From Pseudomonadota bacterium (GTDB lineage Bacteria; Pseudomonadota; Alphaproteobacteria; Rhodospirillales; Rhodospirillaceae), in contig JAEWWF010000172.1 of the NCBI GenBank assembly GCA_023396465.1, positions 1 to 8,693 on the forward strand: a stretch of DNA of 8,693 bases, read 5' to 3'. The notes beneath the pieces are model-generated. The model was given only the letters and a program-made list of their open reading frames with translations, ran no database searches and was not told the DNA's origin. Made by a program: the position numbers and the translations under genes. Every line of letters starts with the position of its first letter. Positions within the stretch are counted from its first letter, which is position 1. Positions 6,002 to 8,693 of the stretch are shown piece after piece.

Positions 6002-6678
6002 CCAGCGCCGCCGATACCCTGCTCGCCGCCTTCCCCGATCTGGCCGCCGTCTCCGGCGACGGCCGTCGCCTGCTTGAGCAGGCGGTGCGACTGGCCGAGG
6101 TGCCGCCGGGGACGGTGCTGTTCTCGGAGGGCGGTGCCTGTCAGGCCTACGTTCTGGTGCTCGATGGGTCGGTGCGGGTGCAGAAGGTGTCGGAGGGCGG
6201 CCGCGAAATCGTCCTCTATCGCGTCGAACGCGGTCAGACCTGCGTGCTGACCACCGCCTGCCTGCTCACCCGCGCCGAATACGGCGCCGAGGGGGTGGCG
6301 GAGACCACGGTGAAGGCGGCCATGGTGCCGGCCACGGTCTTCGAGCAATTGGTGGACCTGAGCCCCGTCTTCCGCCGCTTCGTGTTCGCGGTCTATGCCA
6401 CCCGCATCGCCGATCTGCTCATGCTGATCGAGGAGGTTGCCTTCGGCCGCATCGACGTGCGGCTGGCGCAACTGCTGCTCGCCCATGCCGCGCGTGGCGG
6501 TGGGGTCGCCGGCGGCGCGGTGGAGATCACCCATCAGGCGCTCGCCACCGAACTGGGCACGGCCCGCGAAGTGATCAGCCGTCAGTTGAAGGAGTTCGAG
6601 CGGCGGGGCTGGGTCGCCTTGGCGCGCGGCCGCATCGACATGCGCAACTCCGCCGCCCTGGCTCAACTAGCGGGCTGA
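5998..6678 (+). CDS. Crp/Fnr-family transcriptional regulator
   Basis: The 226-residue protein has the Crp/Fnr plan. A beta-roll effector domain lies at about residues 20-112 (PPGTVLFSEGGACQAYVLVLDGSVRV), a dimerisation helix at about 118-147 and a C-terminal winged helix-turn-helix at about 165-215. The recognition helix reads TAREVISRQLKEF, with Glu191, Ser194 and Arg195 giving the E-x-x-S-R pattern of Fnr-type DNA readers. The N-terminal cysteine cluster of oxygen-sensing FNR is absent, and the CRP residues for cAMP are not evident. Instead it has Cys48 and a Cys82/Cys88 pair in GQTCVLTTACLL. I chose the ATG at 5998 because the fold begins just after it. A TTG 14 codons upstream would add no recognisable sequence. 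There is no Shine-Dalgarno of its own. It is divergent from phaJ and overlaps the convergent kinase gene by 16 bases. The signal and regulon are unknown. Confidence 0.92.
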   Translation: MTSAADTLLAAFPDLAAVSGDGRRLLEQAVRLAEVPPGTVLFSEGGACQAYVLVLDGSVRVQKVSEGGREIVLYRVERGQTCVLTTACLLTRAEYGAEGVAETTVKAAMVPATVFEQLVDLSPVFRRFVFAVYATRIADLLMLIEEVAFGRIDVRLAQLLLAHAARGGGVAGGAVEITHQALATELGTAREVISRQLKEFERRGWVALARGRIDMRNSAALAQLAG

Positions 6679-8195
6679 TCGCCACCGGACTCACCCGCCA
6701 GCACCGGCGGCTCGTCGGGCAGCCACAGGCGGAAGGTGCTGCCCTCGCCGGGTTGCGACTCCACCGTCAGGGTGCCGCCGTGGCGCTCGGCGATGCGGCG
6801 GCAGATGGCGAGGCCGACGCCGGTGCCGGGGTAGTCCCGCTGTCCGTGCAGGCGCTGGAACAGCTTGAAGATGCGCTCGAAATACTGCGGCTCGATGCCG
6901 ATGCCGTTGTCGCTCACGGCGATGGACCAGCCATTGCCTCGGCGCGCTGCGCTCACGTTCACCACCGGCACATGGCCCAGGGTAAGCGGCTGATAGCGCA
7001 GGGCATTGGTGAGCAGGTTCTGAAACAGCTGGAGCATCTGTGGTTCGTCCGCCAGCACCACCGGCAGCGGCGTGGTCCGCACCTCCGCTTTGGTCTCGGC
7101 GATGGTGCGGGCGAGGCTGGCCCGCACCGACTCCACCACCACCCCGAGATCGACGCTGGCGAAGGGTAAAGCGTCGGTTTGCAGGCGGGAATAGGTGAGC
7201 AGGTCGTCCACCACCGTCGACATGCGGCGGGCGCCGCTTTCCAGATAGTCGAGCAACTCCGCCGTTTCCCCCTCCAGGGCCCCGTGCGACTCCAGCCGGC
7301 GCCGCAGCAACTGGGCGTAGCTGGTGACGGTGCGGATGGGCTCGCGCAGATCGTGGGCGGCGATGTAGGCGTAGCGTTCCAACTCGCCGTTGGAGCGGGT
7401 GAGTTCCTCTACATAGCGGCGGCGCTCGGCCTCCGCCCGCACCGTCGCCGACAGGTCGGTGAGGACGGAGATGATGGTGGGGGCGCGGTCGGCGGCCCGC
7501 AGCAGGCTCCAGTCCACCCGCACATGGATGATGCCGCCGTCCTTGCGCCGCATGTCGGCGGTGTAGCTGCCGACGGTGAGGCCGCTGCCGTTCGGTTCCT
7601 GGGCCAGAACCTGGGCGGTCATGCGGGCGGCAAGGTCCGGGTCGGCCAGCAGATCGAGCGCCGAGGTGCCGAGCAGTTCTCCCGGCTGATAGCCAAACAG
7701 GCGGGCGTGGGCCGGGTTTTCCAGCAGGATGGTGCCGGAGAGGTCCAGTTCCCGGACCCCGTGGGGAATGTGCTCGACCAGGGTCCGCAGGCGCGCCTCG
7801 CTGACTTCAGCCTGCTGCTGGGCCCGCACGATCTCGGCGATGTCCTGGGTGACGGCGAACAGGTGCGGTTCGCCGTCACGGTCGAACAGGCGGGCCGACA
7901 TGTGGCCATGGAACACTTCTCCCGACTTGCGGCGGAAGCGGCATAGGGCGTTGCGCTGCACGCCGTCGCGCAACAGACCGTCGACGAAGCGGCGGCGCTC
8001 GTCGTCGTCGTACCAGATCCCGAGGTCGAGGGAGGAGCGGCCGAGGGCTTCCTCCCGCCCGAAGCCGGACATTTCGCAGAACCCGTGGTTGACGGCGATA
8101 TAGACGCCGTCGCGCACCCGGGACACGGTGATGGCCCCCGGCGTCGTCGCGAAGGCGAGCGACAGCAGGTCGGTATCGGCGGCGGGAAAGCTCAT
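6663..8195 (-). CDS. PAS-PAS sensor histidine kinase, no TM segment
   Basis: The 510-residue kinase has no signal peptide or membrane helix, so it is probably cytosolic. Domains in order: PAS1 (about 12-125, with NHGFCEMSGFGREEALGRS), PAS2 (about 132-252, with NPAHARLFGYQPGELLGTS), a short coiled coil (about 250-275), HisKA with phosphoacceptor His281 in YIAAHDLREPIRTV, and HATPase_c. The ATPase keeps the N box (QNLLTNALRY, Asn393/Asn397), G1 (DNGIGIE, 429-435), F box (IFKLFQRLH) and G2 (GTGVGLA, 457-463). HDLREP places it with bacteriophytochrome-like PAS kinases. No heme- or flavin-binding signature is clear: the LOV GXNCRFLQ motif is absent. No response regulator is in the window. The ATG at 8195 lacks a good Shine-Dalgarno, but PAS1 starts close behind it and a TATAAT lies upstream. 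Its 3' end overlaps the convergent Crp/Fnr gene by 16 bases. Confidence 0.93.
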   Translation of the reverse strand: MSFPAADTDLLSLAFATTPGAITVSRVRDGVYIAVNHGFCEMSGFGREEALGRSSLDLGIWYDDDERRRFVDGLLRDGVQRNALCRFRRKSGEVFHGHMSARLFDRDGEPHLFAVTQDIAEIVRAQQQAEVSEARLRTLVEHIPHGVRELDLSGTILLENPAHARLFGYQPGELLGTSALDLLADPDLAARMTAQVLAQEPNGSGLTVGSYTADMRRKDGGIIHVRVDWSLLRAADRAPTIISVLTDLSATVRAEAERRRYVEELTRSNGELERYAYIAAHDLREPIRTVTSYAQLLRRRLESHGALEGETAELLDYLESGARRMSTVVDDLLTYSRLQTDALPFASVDLGVVVESVRASLARTIAETKAEVRTTPLPVVLADEPQMLQLFQNLLTNALRYQPLTLGHVPVVNVSAARRGNGWSIAVSDNGIGIEPQYFERIFKLFQRLHGQRDYPGTGVGLAICRRIAERHGGTLTVESQPGEGSTFRLWLPDEPPVLAGESGGDQPAS

Positions 8196-8239
8196 GGGGC
8201 GGCTCGGTGGGCGGCTTGGTGCGAAAAGGGCACCCGCCG

Positions 8240-8245
8240 ATTATA
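8240..8245 (-). promoter_or_regulatory. Candidate -10 element of the sensor kinase gene
   Basis: A perfect TATAAT on the minus strand would give a start near 8232 and a leader of about 37 bases. No good -35 hexamer stands 16-18 bases upstream, so the promoter may be weak or need an activator. The element sits between the arms of CCCGCC (8233-8238) and GGCGGG (8259-8264). Confidence 0.45.
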
Positions 8246-8312
8246 TCTCCATTCCCAAGGCGGGCACAGTCGCAAAGGGGTATCGCGGCACCGTTCGCCC
8301 GGAGTCGCCGTA

Positions 8313-8327
8313 TGTGACTAGGTTACA
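8313..8327. promoter_or_regulatory. Operator-like palindrome upstream of the DUF2892 gene
   Basis: TGTGAC-TAG-GTTACA has two 6-base arms with one mismatch (the reverse complement of the right arm is TGTAAC). It ends 66 bases before the DUF2892 ATG. The half-sites resemble Crp/Fnr-type TGTGA, but the gap is N5 between TGTGA and TTACA rather than the canonical N6. The binder is therefore uncertain. Confidence 0.35.
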
Positions 8328-8393
8328 GACCGTCCCCTCTGATTCCTGCTTCACTGCTGCCTTCGCGGTCCCTGGAAGCACGGAGAAGGGTTC

Positions 8394-8588
8394 ATGTCTC
8401 AGAACGTCGGCGGTATTGACCGCATCCTGCGCATCGTCGTCGGCCTCGCCCTGATCGGTCTGGCGTTGCTCGGACAGATCGGGTGGTGGGGTTACATCGG
8501 CGTGGTGCCGCTGCTCACCGGCGTCATCGGCTGGTGCCCCGCCTATCTGCCGTTCGGCATCAAGACCTGCAAGACCCGTCAGGCCTGA
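8394..8588 (+). CDS. DUF2892 (YgaP-like) small inner-membrane protein
   Basis: This 64-residue protein has the full DUF2892 layout. A short N-terminal segment with the NVGGIDRILRIVVG signature comes first. Two hydrophobic helices follow (about 12-28 and 31-47), then the conserved tail GWCPAYLPFGIKTCK with Cys48 and Cys59. In E. coli YgaP the same membrane domain follows a rhodanese domain; here it stands alone, as is common. Family function is unsettled, with proposed links to sulfur handling through the rhodanese association. GGAGAAGGG ends 3 bases before the ATG, and the start gives the expected N-terminus. It is divergent from the sensor kinase, and two hairpins follow its stop, so it appears monocistronic. 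Confidence 0.92.
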   Translation: MSQNVGGIDRILRIVVGLALIGLALLGQIGWWGYIGVVPLLTGVIGWCPAYLPFGIKTCKTRQA

Positions 8589-8591
8589 GCC

Positions 8592-8607
8592 CGGTCCCGG
8601 CGGACCG
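8592..8607. repeat. Short hairpin immediately after the DUF2892 stop
   Basis: CGGTCC (8592-8597) and GGACCG (8602-8607) form a perfect 6-base stem with a CGGC loop, 4 bases after the stop codon and just before a longer hairpin. It may be part of a compound 3' structure or may arise by chance. Confidence 0.35.
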
Positions 8608-8611
8608 ACGC

Positions 8612-8652
8612 GCCGCCCACCGCCGCTTCCTGTCGGAGCGGCGGTGGGCGGC
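8612..8652. terminator. Strong GC-rich hairpin, probable terminator after the DUF2892 gene
   Basis: GCCGCCCACCGCCGCT (8612-8627) and AGCGGCGGTGGGCGGC (8637-8652) form a perfect 16-base stem around a 9-base loop. There is no U-run on either side, as often seen in GC-rich alphaproteobacterial terminators. It could serve both strands if a gene arrives from the right. Confidence 0.65.
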
Positions 8653-8693
8653 CGTGCGTCAGGAGGGTGTCCGCCGCGGCCGCAGCATGGATT

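Noticed and set aside
5842..6666. A 274-codon minus-strand frame opposite the Crp/Fnr gene
   Set aside because: It is His/Gly/Gln-rich with no domain, while the plus strand has an intact Crp/Fnr fold and helix-turn-helix.
8209..8239. Hairpin in the kinase leader (GGTGC/GCACC arms)
   Set aside because: The predicted transcript start falls inside the structure, so it would not be fully transcribed, and the stem is only 5 bases plus an interrupted extension.
8659..8693. Possible C-terminus of a minus-strand gene entering from the right edge (ends MLRPRRTPS then TGA)
   Set aside because: Only about ten codons are visible and stop-free runs of that length are expected by chance in GC-rich DNA; its place behind a bidirectional-looking hairpin is suggestive but not enough.

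Overview
This is a GC-rich, densely packed stretch of an alphaproteobacterial chromosome. The best fit is Rhodospirillales of the Magnetospirillum/Rhodospirillum type. That rests on protein character and gene order: an ftsEX pair divergent from a zinc-ribbon/DUF3426 membrane protein, a TIGR02302/DUF4175 low-complexity protein (an alphaproteobacterial family), and promoters of the CTTGNN-N17-CTATAN kind. No database search was run. There is no rRNA, tRNA, CRISPR array, insertion sequence or obvious foreign island, and no gene-free stretch longer than about 200 bases.

Layout. (1) 1-1637, minus strand: ftsE then ftsX, 1 base apart; ftsX runs off the left edge. Together they encode the cell-division ABC-type complex. 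(2) 1769-2728, plus strand: a one-TM protein with an N-terminal CxxC/CxxC zinc ribbon and a C-terminal DUF3426-like domain, divergent from ftsE. The 131-base gap seems to hold back-to-back promoters sharing one -10 hexamer. (3) 2763-5306, minus strand: an 847-residue TIGR02302/DUF4175 membrane protein with a very Met/Gln-rich C-terminal third. (4) 5426-5857, minus strand: a PhaJ/MaoC-type (R)-specific enoyl-CoA hydratase with its own promoter, which can supply (R)-3-hydroxyacyl-CoA for polyhydroxyalkanoate synthesis.

(5) 5998-6678, plus strand: a Crp/Fnr-family regulator divergent from phaJ. It lacks a Shine-Dalgarno of its own, but a 21-codon leader ORF with a good one ends in an ATGA overlap at its start. 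(6) 6663-8195, minus strand: a PAS-PAS-HisKA-HATPase sensor kinase with no response regulator in view. Its 3' end overlaps the regulator gene by 16 bases, tail to tail. (7) 8394-8588, plus strand: a 64-residue DUF2892 (YgaP-like) membrane protein with a palindrome upstream and two hairpins downstream.

The left two-thirds is conserved housekeeping material. The part most worth a second look is the right third. There a two-cysteine Crp/Fnr regulator, an orphan PAS kinase and a DUF2892 protein lie together, with a coupled leader ORF and an operator-like palindrome. I see no strong evidence for a wholly new system.
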